A DNA stretch of 64,000 nt, from the NCBI RefSeq assembly GCF_900496995.4, contig NC_044014.1, positions 3,096,501 through 3,160,500 of the forward strand, written 5' to 3'. Both the position numbers and the translations under genes were made by a program. Under the pieces are notes generated by a model. The model did no database searches, was not told the DNA's origin, and worked only from the letters and a program-made list of their open reading frames with translations. This DNA comes from Aquila chrysaetos chrysaetos. Its lineage: Eukaryota; Chordata; Aves; Accipitriformes; Accipitridae. Position 1 is the first letter of the stretch, and the number at the start of each line of letters is the position of its first letter. Shown in pieces: positions 1-13,290 of this stretch.

Positions 1-659
1 TGTGCCTTTGCTAAGGGATCAAAAGAACAAAAATGAAAGAATACACCAAAACCTGTCTGCATGGTCCATTGGTATAACCTCAAACATTGTAAAACCAGAG
101 CAGGTTACTGGTCTGGATAAAGGCAAGGTGCTAAATCTCGTTGTTCCCCTCTAGGATGCTCCCAGTGAAACCTCAGCATGGATTTTTTTTGGAGAAAGCT
201 GCCTGGATATTTTGCTCCGAGCTCAAACTTTTTCTTGCTTTCAAGAACATCAAGAAACCAAAGAGCCAGGATGGTTTGCTCTGAGATCATAGCAAGGTGC
301 AAAATGGAAATTAGTCATACTCACAGCCTATAAATCTGTTTCTGACTTAGTGATAATAGAAAATCCCAGCAAGACAGAAAGACAGAATTAAAACAGAAGT
401 CAGAAAGCAGCTTTATTCCTTTGGTCGTTATTGGTGTGTTCTCACTACCAGCAAGGGGACGCAACCAAACCTTTCGCTTGCACCACTGAGATCTCATCTA
501 CAGAGGCACGAAGGAGCTAAAAAGTTGCTGTAGATGCACACTTGACTATTTCTGTGCCTCTCCCTGCCAGGATTGTTTCTAATCCCCTTAAACTGGGTTA
601 TGATCCAGAAAGACCGTGTCCCTGGCTGACAGGGGTAAGGGCTTATAAGGCCAAATGGT
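1..659. other. Intergenic, no gene seen
   Basis: Sequence far downstream of DOCK1. I recognise no coding exon, RNA gene or repeat here. A minus-strand open frame (494-1075) extends into it from the CpG-rich block to the right. Confidence 0.5.
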
Positions 660-1110
660 GCAGCTGGAGGGAAGCACAGCTCTTGCCTCCCCTCCTGCCC
701 TCGGATATTTGACCGGGCAGTGATTGACCGTCTCCGACGGCTCCACGAACATGCGGTACTCATGCCCGCGGGCTGGAGCCTGTCCTCGGTGTTATTTACT
801 TTGCTCCTCTGCCGCCAAGGTGTTTGAACAGAAGTGCTCTCTACGGAGGATGCGATACTCTCATCAAAGGTCAGGTGCATATTTTCCGAGTCCATCGAGG
901 CCCACGTTGGCTGCTGTGGATAAACAGCTCTGCGTTCCTGTTTCAGCTTCAGAAGTTCTCCAGAAGGAGAGACACATTTATTGAATTTCATTTTGCTTGC
1001 TAACGCTGCCGCCCGCAGAACAAAGTCCTGCGAGTGATAGACTGCTCGAGCTCCTCGCAGACAGGGACGTGGCATCGCAGCCCTCGCTTAAAAGACGCAC
1101 GGCCCCTTTG
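660..1110. promoter_or_regulatory. CpG-rich block, possible promoter or enhancer
   Basis: By hand count this block is about 55% G+C and holds nearly 30 CpG dinucleotides in 450 bp, an observed/expected ratio near 0.9 against a CpG-poor background. It overlaps a 193-codon minus-strand open frame (494-1075) and an 86-codon plus-strand frame (724-984), neither of which I recognise. It could be a promoter, an enhancer, or an exon of an unannotated transcript. Confidence 0.35.
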
Positions 1111-1745
1111 TAAAACCTAATTTTCAATGCAGTTCCACTCAGATGTCATTCCCCTCTAAGCCTGCGTTCGCAGTGGCTAAGGCTCCAGCAATGCACCTTC
1201 TGACGCACAGGTTTGATCTAGGAGGAGAAAAAGAAAATCAAAAAGGCATTAAAGCAAGAAGCACGACTGCCACTCCTGCCTCCCACTCCTTACCGGCGTT
1301 TTGGTCAGCTTGCTTTGCCTGGACAGATGCTCAGCAGCTAGGAGGTACGCAGCAAGCAAACGGTGTTAGACTACGTAAGGAACAGGGTGCAAGTTTTGTG
1401 GACATACAGATGATGTGAACCTCAGGGTCCAGGTTGCCACCCCATTTCGAAGCACTTCTGCATCATCGGAGCTGTGCACATCACTGTCACAGCAAAGGGG
1501 AAGGAGCTGCAGTCTGATCCTCCCATGCCAGAAGTAGAAATTAGCTTTACAGTCACGTTTTTGATCCTCAGGACAGGAATTGTCGGCTGTGTCATAGTCA
1601 CTGTCCTCGGGATTTTAAAATCTAAATCATCATCTATAATTATACATACTCTTTTTCCTGGTTACAGTCAACGTACACAGAGACGATGCGGGCTGAGGCA
1701 GCATGAGTTTTCTTACCCCCACTCGCCGGCACGGGGCAGAGCTGC

Positions 1746-1802
1746 TGATTGCGTCAAATTGCGCAGTGACGTAAAACCTGAGCCTGCGACACCAAACGTC
1801 AT
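1746..1802. promoter_or_regulatory. Cluster of CRE / C-EBP-like sites
   Basis: Four bZIP-type motifs lie within 57 bp: TGATTGCGTCA (1746-1756), ATTGCGCA (1758-1765), TGACGTAA (1767-1774) and ACGTCAT (1796-1802). The first three are spaced one base apart. They fit C/EBP-ATF composite, C/EBP and CREB/ATF consensus sequences. Function is inferred only from motif density. Confidence 0.35.
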
Positions 1803-4800
1803 CGTCTCCCATAGACTGCACTGCAGCGCATGGCACCTTGCAGGCCCTCTGCCAAGTGCTCAAACGTCCACGCGACTTCTGCTGACGCTACCACGTTCAT
1901 GCTATACTCTATGCGAAATGACAAGAATAAGGCTTTTGGCAAAAACACATTTAACTGTGGTAGAAAATATTTCCGATTTATAGATGGTCTTGCATTTTTG
2001 GTAAGGCAGATTCCTTAGTGTGCCTTCAGAAAAGCAATCTGCATGAACTACAACAACATGAAAAACAAGCTCTCATTATTCTCTATGCACCACCACCAAA
2101 TGTTAAAGTCATTTGATAATTTATCTGGAGAAAAAAAAAAAAATAACTTGCTCAACCCATTAAGGGGAGACTCAGCAACTGAAAAGTGGTGGTAATTAAC
2201 ATTTTTGCTATGCTGATTTGTGCATGCCAACATAATTTATGCATTCAGAAATTTCTCAAATAGATCCTACAGGAAGTTGCTGCCTAAGAAAAGATGTCAG
2301 TGCCGAGCTAAAAAGACACCTGTCAAAGCTGAAACCCAATTTCTGTTCAGATGCAACAAAGATCTCGATGATCTGAGAAAGTCTGAATAGTTGTTGAAGT
2401 AGAAGCAAGAAAGAGAAAAGAGCCTAGATAGACAAGAAAAGACAAAGTTTTTTCAGGAGAGAGAGGAGAAAAGGATGTAGCAAAGTCTGATGCGACTTAA
2501 GAAGAGGAGATCTAACTTTAAAGGGATCAAACTTTAAAAGAGTCAAGGAAAGCTAACATAAATAGTATAAATAGTAGGGAATAGGGAGAAAGCATTGTGT
2601 GGCTTTGAAGGGCATAATTTTGTATATATGTTATTGCACTGTATCTCAGGGTTCTCCAGTGGATAAGGCTAAGACAAGGAAAACGTATCCGACATTTTTT
2701 ATTGCGCTAAGATACCAACAGAATATTCTGGCTCAAGCAAGTTTGCATATTTTTGTCTACAGAATCTCAGTACAAACCCATTTTTTCTGCTCTCGAAGTC
2801 CTTGAGATGTCATACCAACAAGCACTATGCCATTTGGGAATGGAAAAAAGGGAGCGACAGAGGGCAAAAGTTAGTCACAGTAGCACAGCTAACCCAATGA
2901 AACAACTATGGTTGAGAAGCAAAAAGTGGGACGCAAACCTGCAGTTCTATAGTAACTGCCAGGTCAGTGAGGGACACAAAAGATTCCAAAAGCTTGTCAG
3001 GACACTCACCATCTACAGACTGAACAGAGAAGGGTGATTTGCTCACACCTGAGCAGGTTTTTATGCAATCTGGAGTGACCTTCAGGATGGAAAACAGGTC
3101 AGCTGGATGCAGAACATCTGTCTCATTTCCTCTACAAGCAGTCCTGGTCTGATCAGCTGGGAGAGAAGCAAAGTTGCCTCTCGTTTGGCAGAGAATTATG
3201 CGAAAATATCCAAATCACAACTCAGGGGTGGCTCATTTCCTTCTGAACAGGCTACATTTGTGAGGGAGAAATCTCAGCTGTTCCACAGATTAGCTCTTGG
3301 CATTTCTGGAGAAGGGTAAGATGCCAGTTTGAATTTGTGACACGAGACCTAAAGTACCTTTAGGAAATAAGTGGCTACATCTGGAACAGTACTCATCATT
3401 TGTAGGGGGTGAGAGGACACACCTTTTTTCTCCAAAATGGAGAGCATTTTCCATCTGTTCTTCATGCTCTTTTAACTCACTGCTGTTTTCTCTCTACTTG
3501 CCTATGTCACTTAAATAAACAAGGATATTGCAGCCTCTTTAAAGGAGCTGCCCTATGCCGCAAAAGCCTTTTGACGGGAAGGGTCTTCTCCATAATGACC
3601 TACTAAACAGAAAACGAATTGGCACTGGACCCTAGAGCAAGCTTCACATTGTGAATATACCCATGCTTCCAAATTTGCTGGTGGGAAGATAAAATCAAAC
3701 TACGAGCCTGCCTTGCTCTACAGGCAGCCGAGACACAGAGGTGGTACCCAGGCATCGGGTACCGCTCGGTACCTGTGGTACTCCATGACTGACGGCAAGG
3801 AGCTTCACTACCTTGCAAAATGCCAGCCCTGGATCATTACTGGGTGACTATCATTGCTTATAAAGGTCCTCAAGTAGGAGAGAGGTAATGCTGCTGTCAT
3901 ATAATTCAGTGCCCAAGCTGACATGCTTTTTGTCTGAACGTAAGCTACCGAGGAGCCTGATTTCCCCTTGTGTTGTCTCCCTCTTAGAAAAGGCTTCATC
4001 CAAAAATATCACATGCCAAAAGGCAGAAGTTTCGGGTTGCTCGCTGAAAACCTGTTGCAGCTGACTGGATTTTTCTTGCTCTGTGCAAGCACTTCTTCAT
4101 AACTAATTATGTTTTAGTGCATGATATAACTCCTCAAGAAGTTACGTCTGCCTCCCTTATTCTTCTATTACTTGCATTAACACCTAATCTGCAAACCTCA
4201 ACTCTCTCCCTGTCTCCACCTTGGGAATTCCCCTTTTAGCATCAGGGTCTTCAGGTGTTTTTCTGATCTGTACCCCTCCCCACAGCTGCTAACATTGAAG
4301 GTAATCAACTGCTACTTCTCAATCAAGAGTACAGATTAGCATGAAAAAACACAAAATCCAACATTAGAAAAGCTAATGTAACCTCACTCTCCGGGGAATA
4401 GGAAAGGCCACAAATGCTGAGGATCGGGATTGTTCTCCATGGACAGGACAGTGGATATTCTCCAGCTACCTACTACAGAGTTTCACTGCTCCAGTCTCAC
4501 AGGAAAAGTGCTGAAGGCACAGTACATGAAAAGGACCAGCTCTCCATTCAGCTTGACACTATACTGACTGCCAGAAGCAAACATGTAGTCCACAAAAAAA
4601 CCCGTGACTCTTTTTTCCTTCCAAAGAGCCTGCCTGCTGACAGCTAGTTCTTTCATTTGAGCAGTAAAGGTTCATGCTTTTAAACCCAATTCCCATCACA
4701 CAAGTACACTGAAAAAATTACATGATGTACTTCAATATTGCACTTTTCAATAAAGACTGAGCAAGTCCCAGCTGTAAGGAGTGAAGACAGACAGGGTATA

Positions 4801-7800
4801 ACTTTCAAAGGGGCTGAGGGCCTCTTTTTAAAAAGCAAGAAGCACTGGGAGCCGAAGGACTCAACTGCGCAGCAGCAAGGAGCACATCTGAATTAACACG
4901 CACCACTCGCCCGGTCCTCAAAGCCGAATAACACCTGAGTGTGGCGGGACCCGAGCCGTCTCAGCAGGGTTTGTGGGTGTAGGGACCGTGCCCGTGTAGG
5001 GACCAGGTGATGCTTCTGCTGGTGCCGCAGCGAGAACCATCTCCACCAGCTCAGGGATCTGTGCGCAGGGCTCCAGCGCCCGGCGTGGGGCCGCCCTTCG
5101 TCATTACTTCCAGAGATCTGAGATGCTCCAGACTAGTACAACAAATTATGAATGAGCAAGAAAGAAAGCGAAGCTCACGCAGTTCCCAGTCTCTTTACCG
5201 CAGCAGGAACAACAGGACCACATTACATATAAGAGATCCCTTGAAACTCAAATAACCCTACGGTTCTCTGCCTTGCCAAATTTCATAATATCAGCATCAT
5301 CTAAGCCAACAGGACAGGAGCTAAAAATACTCCAATTCAACTCATTGCAGGCTTCTGATATAAGGGCAGAGTCTCTTAACATGTGCTCTTTGAAAGTGTT
5401 GAAGCTTGTGGCCTTAGGGCACGTCTATACCGCGGGCATACCAAGCTAGCTCGGATACCGATAACTGCGCATCAAAGATGTGACCCAGAGGCGCAACCCA
5501 AAGATTTCCCATTTCCCTGGAGTGATTCACAGTTCAGCCCTACCATGGTTTCTTGGTGTGCATCTGAGAGTCAACATGTCAGTTTTCAGTGCCAACTTAC
5601 GCACTATGTTCTTAAGCCACATCAAACTGCTTTACAATCCGTGTAGCTCACAAGCTGTAGACTGGCAATTTCTGTTCCAAATGTCAGAGATGGGAAACAC
5701 AGAGCCCGATAACTTTGAATTCCCCAGGGCTATTTTCTAACCTACAACCTCTCCCAAAGCACCGCTGACACATTTGGGGTGGTGTAGCATAAATAGGGGC
5801 TGGGGATGGATTTTGAAGAAGAGCACACCGTGTTCATGCAGAGTTCACGCTCTCCGCAATCCTTCTGAGGTCAGTCCCATTTTCCGCAAGACTGAGTGCA
5901 GTACAAGAACAGAATGTATTTACTACTTTTTTCTTTCCTCCACATAAAGTGATCTTTTGATTCTGCCCTTCCTAATTTTAGCCATGTGGGGTTTTTGTCT
6001 CTTGTATCACTAATATTTCTTTTTAGAAAGGGGTAGTTCCTGGCTCACCTGCCCATCCCTGGACCCTGAGCAGCACGTTTCACTGCGTTCACAGAAGCTA
6101 TCACCCATTCCGAGCTGGCAGGTTGTGACCGGGCTACATATCTTTCCAACCTGGGCAGTCAAATACTCTTTATTCTGGACAATACCAGACCCGTGAATGA
6201 CCTTAACTTCAAGAGGAAATATCCAAACCTCATCCAAACCATATTTGCTTTTTTAACCTCCACAAAGCACGGCAAGGTATATTTGCTGATTGCAGGCTCG
6301 CTAGCATGAAGAGAAGCTGGCCAGGCAAGCCCTGCACCCTGCTGTGGATGAAGATGTTACAGTTGCCTGGGAAACCGCTCCATGGGATCACTAAAATGTA
6401 TTCTGTATGTTTGCCTTCAGATACAAGATTATCACCTTGTCTATGAGCAGTGTCAGGAGAAAATCCTGACACGGGATGAACTTAGACTGCAACCTGCAGA
6501 AATCAATTAACTCTTTTATAGTATTAGCTGAAATTTCACAGAGCTAAACCCACTATAAAATGCCTCATTGTCCAACATCAACCAAATCTTCCCTGAAAGC
6601 ATAAACGTGGGTTACAGTTAGAGTTTCTCATTCTTCAGCAAAGGACACAAGGTTTAAATCCGCTGGTATATTATTAGCGGGTGAAAGAACTGGCTGAGGA
6701 GAGACAAAGGATCTATAATCAAAGGAGATGGGATTATTCAAGGACCGAGAGTATTTATTTAGACTCAATATTTCCAAATTTGGATATTTTTTTTTTCCCC
6801 CCCTTTTAAGAAAGAATACATTCAATACTTACAGAAGGAGCACCAGTAGCCCTCAGGTAGCCACAAACCAGCCACAGATGGGTGGTGGGATACAGTCTCT
6901 GCACTTTCTCATAGCAATGAGCAATTCAGGACTCATGCTTAAGCAAGAAGTTAGAGCTCTGCCACATTCCTTTCCCAAGGTTTTCTCTGGTACCACAGTC
7001 ATGACATTGCACGCAAGATCCCACAGGCTTTATGGTGAAGAAATTCCAGTAAGTACTGGCAAGTGCTGGTTTGGGGGAAAGCAGGTTTAATAGCAAGCAG
7101 GAAGGAGTAAAGAATTAAGGTTAATGGACATTTTATTACAGCATAACAAGCCAACAAGCCAAAAGAGGACTGTGCTGTGTCTAAATACAGTGGGTAGGAG
7201 ATAGGTTTTAGAGGAGAAAGAGCAATAAAGAGGAACGGGATATTGCTCAAAACTTCCTATTTCTGGGAGCTGTTTAAACAAAGAATCCAGTAGAATTTCA
7301 CTGCTTGCTTACCTTCAATCAAAAAACAACACTGTGCTTTAATTTCTCCTGTGGGTGTAGTCTGCTCTTAAGTTAAAACCCAGGTTTAATATTTTCTACT
7401 CATAATTTAGGTCACGGGCTGGGAAGCAACATAGGAAATAGAGGGAAATGTTAAGCTTTGCAATAGCTGCTAAAACACCATCCTGTGCTCGAGGCTCCCG
7501 GGGCATCAACTGCACAGAGTCCTCTTCTCTGAAAGAGCCAAGTCTTGCAGCCAAAAAAAAAGAGGCTGAAATCCCTACAGGCTTTAAAACCTGAGCTACT
7601 GGGCCTTTGCTAGGGTCTGTCTTCAATCTCTGAGGCTGCTCGACCAGCGTTCCAGACCTTCACTTAAAAAATACCCACAAAACAAAACATCCTTCCACTC
7701 TTGCCTCTGTTACATAAATTATGGGGTTATGTTCAGTATTTCAGCTGTGGTACTGTATATTATTAGGATTACGTACACTGTTATCAGTCATTGCTGTGTG

Positions 7801-10000
7801 ACTTGCTACAGTTTATTATGCTCGTACTCATATAAACATAATTACATTGCACAAGGCTATAAACTCCACATACTGGAGGATGTAAGTATTTTTCTTCTTC
7901 TATTTATTAAATTGTGTTTATACACATCCTTACTAATTTATATTGCATCTTTCTTGTTAAATATAACAGGAAAATATAATTGAGTCTTCTATTCCTAATG
8001 CTGATTTTTTTATTGCTAAAATATACATGCATAAATTGTACATCAGAAAATCAGCTGGAGCCTTAGACGAATACAGCAGTGTTGTAAGGCAGACCTGTGT
8101 TTTTTGCTAGGTCACCATCAGGCCTGTGCAGAGATTGTTCCACCCAGCTAACAGAACATGCTGCTAAAAACACAGTCAGGTCCTTCAAAACTGCACAAAC
8201 AAAATTAAACTTCCAGGAAATTGCATGCAATTGATTCCTAACATATATTTTAAGTGTAACTGCTTCTACTTTTTTTTTTTTAGTATTTCAGCTCTGGCTT
8301 GATTTGACTGAGGTTTTCACTAAGCAATGTTTCAGGGGAAAATGTTAGAAATAATTAATCACATCAGAGGTAAAGATGCCACACTATTTTAGTTTACATC
8401 TGATGATACTGGGGAGAACACAGGATTTTATGTGCCCCATTACCAACCAGCCTCTGTGTATGGTGGAAAAAAAAAAAAAGAAAAGAAAAGTCTATTATTT
8501 TGCACATTTTCCTCTTCTGTTAGCATTAATGTTTAGTAAGTGTAAAGCAGCTGCCAGACCGTGCTGCCAGCGTGCTCGACAGTGAACCGAAGGGACGACT
8601 TCCAGGGGCTGGGATGGCAACTCCGACACCCGTGCTCCGACAGCTCCTTGGCCTCGCAGCAAGGGCTGCCAGTACGGCTGTCAAATTAGCACTTAGTGAG
8701 ATGGTGTCTTGAGACGTGGACTTCTTCTGCAGGTGAGAAAAACTTATTTGAGGCTGGGCATCAAAGAGCCACTATCGACAAGGGCTGGGGAGCTGTATTA
8801 GCCACCTGGAGGGAGGGAATCGATATCCAGCAACCAGTGCCTGGAGAAATCCAACCTGCTCTAAAGGCTCATTTTAAAAACAAATACAGCTTCAAGATAT
8901 TATCATGACGCAGGAACGCCAGTGATGCCGCCTAACCAACAGTTCTATGCTGTGGTTATTTTTTGGTCATCTGTTTAGGCACTCCAAACAAACCACCTAG
9001 CACCACTGGCCACTGCCAAAGCAACTGCAAGGGGAACCTGCGCTAATCCTGGTCATGCTGCCAAATCATTGCGCCAGGAGGACAGTCATAGCTGAGCCCA
9101 GCAATTCACTTTTACCTTCTTTTTCTCCTGAAGGCAAAAGCTGAAGTACCCTGCAAGGCCTCCGTGCCACAGGCAGACAAGATCTCACCAGAAAGCTCCA
9201 TGAGAATGGTTTTCCGATGCGGAGGAGAAAATGACTGTTTCCCCATGAGTACCATATCCCATGTCAAAGTGTAAAAAAAATAAAAAATAATCTGTGAAGT
9301 GGGACACAAATTCTTTAATTTCACTATGAATTATTTTGTGATGAAGCTAAGCAAGTAAATGAAGTGAATGTCAAGTAACCAGATAAAACACTTTCATGTA
9401 TTGTTGGACAAGCCATAGAGTGTTTTGTTTTTTTTTTTTATAACCATGTTTTCTTCTCAGCCTTGCTGCATATAAACTTCCCTACACATTTGTTAGGGAG
9501 ACCGATGCAATGAAACATCAAGCAATAATGAAGAAGCAATCTGTGCTGATTTCCAGGCAGCCAGGGTTAGCAGGTCAAAGACATCAGGAGTTTCTGGAGA
9601 GAATTCTGGATGCTGGTTAAAAAACCCTAAAAAGACACAGGTTTGCTTTACATCATATCAGCAGCCTCTCTCTCCTGTTCTACTGCATGTAGAGCAGAAA
9701 AATGCTTGGACTGAAACGTCCTTGTTAAAAAAAGGGTGATGCTACTGCCCTGGGGGATGCTGATGGAAAACTCTGTGTGTTCCTTTGTCTGCCTTTGCTC
9801 ACGGAAAAATCCATCAGCAGTTAAGACTTTAGAACTGTATACAATTATTTCGTTCTGTGTTAAGTGAAAAATAGGAATCGATATTTATCGTGCACATCAC
9901 AACCCTGTGCTTAACCCCCAAAAGGATTTAAGTTTGATAGCCAGAGAGACTGTATGTCAACAAACATATGGGCTATGTATGTTACAGACACATGAAGCAG
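1803..10000. other. Intergenic, no gene seen
   Basis: AT-rich non-coding sequence. It holds homopolymer runs (A13 near 2131; a T run followed by C7 at 6787-6803; A runs near 7551 and 8467; T runs near 8271 and 9427) and short open frames without family resemblance. A minus-strand frame ending at a good GTGAGA donor near 9194 is too short to call. Confidence 0.5.
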
Positions 10001-11165
10001 ATTATTTTGTGAAATAGCTGAGAGCTTCAGGAATTTTTGGAAATGCCTGGGAACAGCATGCAATTGTAAATGAAGTGCCTAAATTATTTGAGATTATAAT
10101 TGCAAACAAGGTTCCTATGTTATAGAGTCCTTTGTACTTGCTTCTAATACTGTGTGATTTATCTTGCACTCTATCATTTTGCAATAGTACATATCTCTTA
10201 GCACAGTCTACATTTATTTTCATAATTAGGATCACTGCAATGTTTTGATTTTGTTTGTAACATTTGCATCTGTTTACTTGAAATTTCTTTGAGCCAGTAC
10301 AACTATATTTTATACAGCCTGGTCCTGCAGTGGCAGACAACTGCAAAAACACTCTTGCAAAGACTTCAGCTCATCAGTTTTAATAGTAAGATGTCATCAG
10401 AGAACCAATTTAAACTTATTCCTCGAACAGGTCCCATGAAGGACTCCATTTGTCTGCAGCAAGCAGGTATTGACCATTCCTATCCGTCTCTAATGCATTG
10501 CCTCTTACCACAGAAATGGGGATGGACATGTTTTCTGCCTGAGATTTCAGCTAGAAAAGTATCTATTAAAGCGGTTACCTTGGAAGTACAGTTTTTCTGT
10601 CTTCCTCCAGTTTTCTTCTGGAACAGACAGTAGACAGCTTCTGGGACAGGAGTACGGGGTGGGAGTTCATGACTTTTGAGGTGATCTTGAGTTGGCTGCA
10701 GGTTCAGTGATGATGGAAAATTCTAGGATTTCAGTAGTGGTGGCAGTAATCTGGACTTTCACTGCCTATCAAATAATTTAAGAGAAATCATTACAATGAG
10801 AAAGTCAATTAGAAAAAGCATTGACACAGAAAAAAGTCCTCGGATGAGAAGTAAAGGGTACATTGTCCCAAACTCGGGTAAAGCATGTGGCAGTGACATC
10901 ATTTTAAATATTTGCAGCAGCTTGGTTTACATTTCTTTGTGCAGCTTATCATTATCAACAGCCTCGGCATGGGACTGTGCTGAATACACTAATTCCAACA
11001 AAAAGGAATGCACAAGAATGCAAAAAATGGTGCAAAAGAATGTCCATAAAGATAGATTTCAAAATATATCAGTAACAATAACATCAATTATTCTAGGAAG
11101 CGCTGGAAAGTGAAGGCATTTCCTACAGTGAGTGAATGAAATAGTCAAATAGCACAACACACTAC
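10001..11165. other. Intergenic, no gene seen
   Basis: Overlapping open frames lie on both strands (10002-10352 minus, 10289-10633 plus), with no recognisable domain and no convincing splice pair. Confidence 0.45.
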
Positions 11166-11510
11166 CTGGAACAACAGTCATAAAGTGTTCACAACTTTTA
11201 ATTACTTTGCCAAATGTCTGCTTTTGCAACACGTTTGCAACAAAGTCAGCTATACGAAAGCCTGCGGATATACAAAAGTCTGTGGCCATTCGCAGACATG
11301 AAAATGAGAATTCCAGACAGCTTTCCATGAGCTGAGAACTATTGCCAGCTCTTTGCTGTAGGAAGAGGAATTTGTCTAGAAGTGTTGAAAGGTCTTTATT
11401 GCTGTCTGTAGACATCTCCCAAGTCAATTCACACAGCAAACGAGGATGAAGTGGAGAAACAACAAGGCAGAGACTGCAACGCAATATTTCAACCCTTCCA
11501 GTATTAAATT
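11166..11510 (-). other. Candidate unrecognised exon (low confidence)
   Basis: A 345 bp minus-strand segment open in one frame, bounded by a strong-looking acceptor (a long pyrimidine run ending CACGTCTCAG) and a usable donor (CCAG followed by GTAGTG), phase 1 at both ends. The translation is helical in character, with alternating hydrophobic segments such as STLLDKFLFLQQRAG, QLMESCLEFSFSCLRMA and FRIADFVANVLQK, suggestive of a HEAT-like repeat protein. I do not recognise the family. The frame stays open on both sides. Open frames of similar length occur by chance in the DOCK1 introns, so this is a lead, not a gene call. Confidence 0.2.
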
Positions 11511-11851
11511 CTGAGACGTGGAGAACAATGAGGACAGAAATGATGGATGAAATAAGCGGGTTTATGTCAGAGACGTTATCAGGAAAAGCTAATATCTATT
11601 TTGTGTTGCAGTTAATGACCAAGAGTATTAGCATGTGAGAGTCAGTTAAGGCGCAAATGCCCTAAAATCGCCTTGGGATGGAAATGATGCGTCAGAGTAA
11701 TGAAACCAGCGGTGCCAGGGCTGGAGCGATGCCTGCGGCCACCGAGGCCGTGCGAGGAATGTCGGTTCATCACGGCAGCCTGCAAAGGGCAGCACCCTGC
11801 AACCCAGGAGCGACGGGCTTTTGCTGCCGGTTGATGAAGTCTTGTCCCGGT

Positions 11852-11952
11852 ACTGTTGTTATTCATTATCTCAACGCAGCGTGCCTGGGAATCCCAATCA
11901 AGTATGAGGACCGGGCAGAACTTCGTGCTATAAGAAATAAGAAAAATCGTCT
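11852..11952. repeat. Possible degraded ancient amniote repeat
   Basis: The segment containing GCGTGCCTGGGAATCCCAAT, then AGGACCGGGCAG and TTCGTGCTAT, resembles a diverged interspersed repeat that I recall as common in turtles, crocodilians and birds (core like CCTAGGAGCCCCA ... CAGGACCCCA ... GTGCTA). The family name is not certain and divergence is high. Confidence 0.3.
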
Positions 11953-12689
11953 CTAGCTGCACCTGATTTTTTTGGAGGATAGCTTAAGCCGTTCCTGCCA
12001 GCACACACTCCTGAGAAAGGACCTGTCAAAACACAGGTGTCCCCAGAAACGAAGCATTGCATGAACATTGATCATAACAGTAATTATTTTTGCAGTTTGA
12101 AGAGGAATGTTTTTAACATCAAACAACTGTGGATAATGGTCCTTTTCCTGCTAGCTTTCACCAAAGGTCACAACAAATCCAACATAGCTCATGTCTGCGT
12201 GACAGGATCTCCCTTCCTGGGAGACATTTCTCAGTAGCAATGAGTGAAATGCCACGGGACATCGTGAATGAAGACAGAAAAGGAACTAAATCTCACTGAA
12301 GAGATAAATCTTCTTCATCCAGATGTCACACAGCAAGGAAGAACCCCAGTCAGTCAAAATTGCATGGCGGTTGTTATAAATGGGTTTCTGCACCCAGCAA
12401 AACTTCCTCTCCTGACGCTTGCATGATGAACCCACCACCTCTCCTTCTCTCTCTTGAATATTGCTGCCCTGCTCCAGGGCAGCTCACCTTTTTGTGCCGA
12501 AGCATCTGTGCTTTACAACTTCCCAGTGATTTTTTTCCCAACTGGAAAATGCTTTCCCATAGCTCCCTATTTTTTCTAGGGTAGCATTCAAGCCCAAACC
12601 CACTAGAACTGGGTACGGAGTGGAAAACTCCAATTCCTTCTGTTTTTTTTCATTCTCCTGCTTTCCCTCTGCAATCAGTTGCCCTGCCA

Positions 12690-13290
12690 GGGCCATCACC
12701 TGCCTTTGTAGCGGCTCCTCTCAAGACGGCACAGGTCTGTTGCTCTGGAGCGGGCACCAAAGTGCTTCTCATGGATTATTGAAGGGACAGATGGTCTTGG
12801 AGCGAGCTCCGCTGGGTCCCACCAGTGCTGTCGAGGCTGCAGTGGTGCACTGTGCTGCTGCCCGGCCGCAGGACTGCAGATGCAAACAGTAAACTCTAAA
12901 TGTGTTTAGACCGAGTCAGCCACGTGCCTCCTGACACGGACTATTTTGCTTTTTTCTCGGCCCGTGTCTACAGCTCGTGACGCCCGGGTGGTGCCTGCAA
13001 GGTCAGACCCTGGGCCACTGCGGGACCACCGGAGCCGCTTTAATACATACCCTTGGTTTCAAGGTGGTGGAAAAGAGCGAGGATGTTCGGTGACGCCAGT
13101 GATGGTTGTGGAATGTAACAGTCAAAATGCCCTTTCCCTGCCTCTACCAGAGCAGTTACAGTCACTGGTTTTCAGACGTGATGTACAAAAGTGGTATTTT
13201 TGCAGCACCGGGGCAGGTGGATCCGAGACGTGCATGAGCGGTTCACGCATCTGCGTGTACGTGTGTGCAAGAGCACTCTGAGCCAGGTTT
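12690..13290. other. GC-rich intergenic patch
   Basis: About 600 bp of raised G+C with roughly 30 CpGs by hand count (observed/expected near 0.7). No recognised exon or repeat. It could be a regulatory element or base-composition noise. Confidence 0.3.

Noticed and set aside
1418..1460. Minus-strand peptide VLRNGVAT, resembling the neuropeptide S core (SFRNGVGTG)
   Set aside because: NPS lies downstream of DOCK1 in mammals, so I looked for it. The following residues (WTLRFTSS) do not match the KKTSF part, and there is no Lys-Arg cleavage site. NPS is probably beyond the left edge or not recognisable.
7741..7815. CTGTGTGACTTGCTA, similar to the MIR core
   Set aside because: Only about 15 bases match and the flanks do not follow the MIR order.
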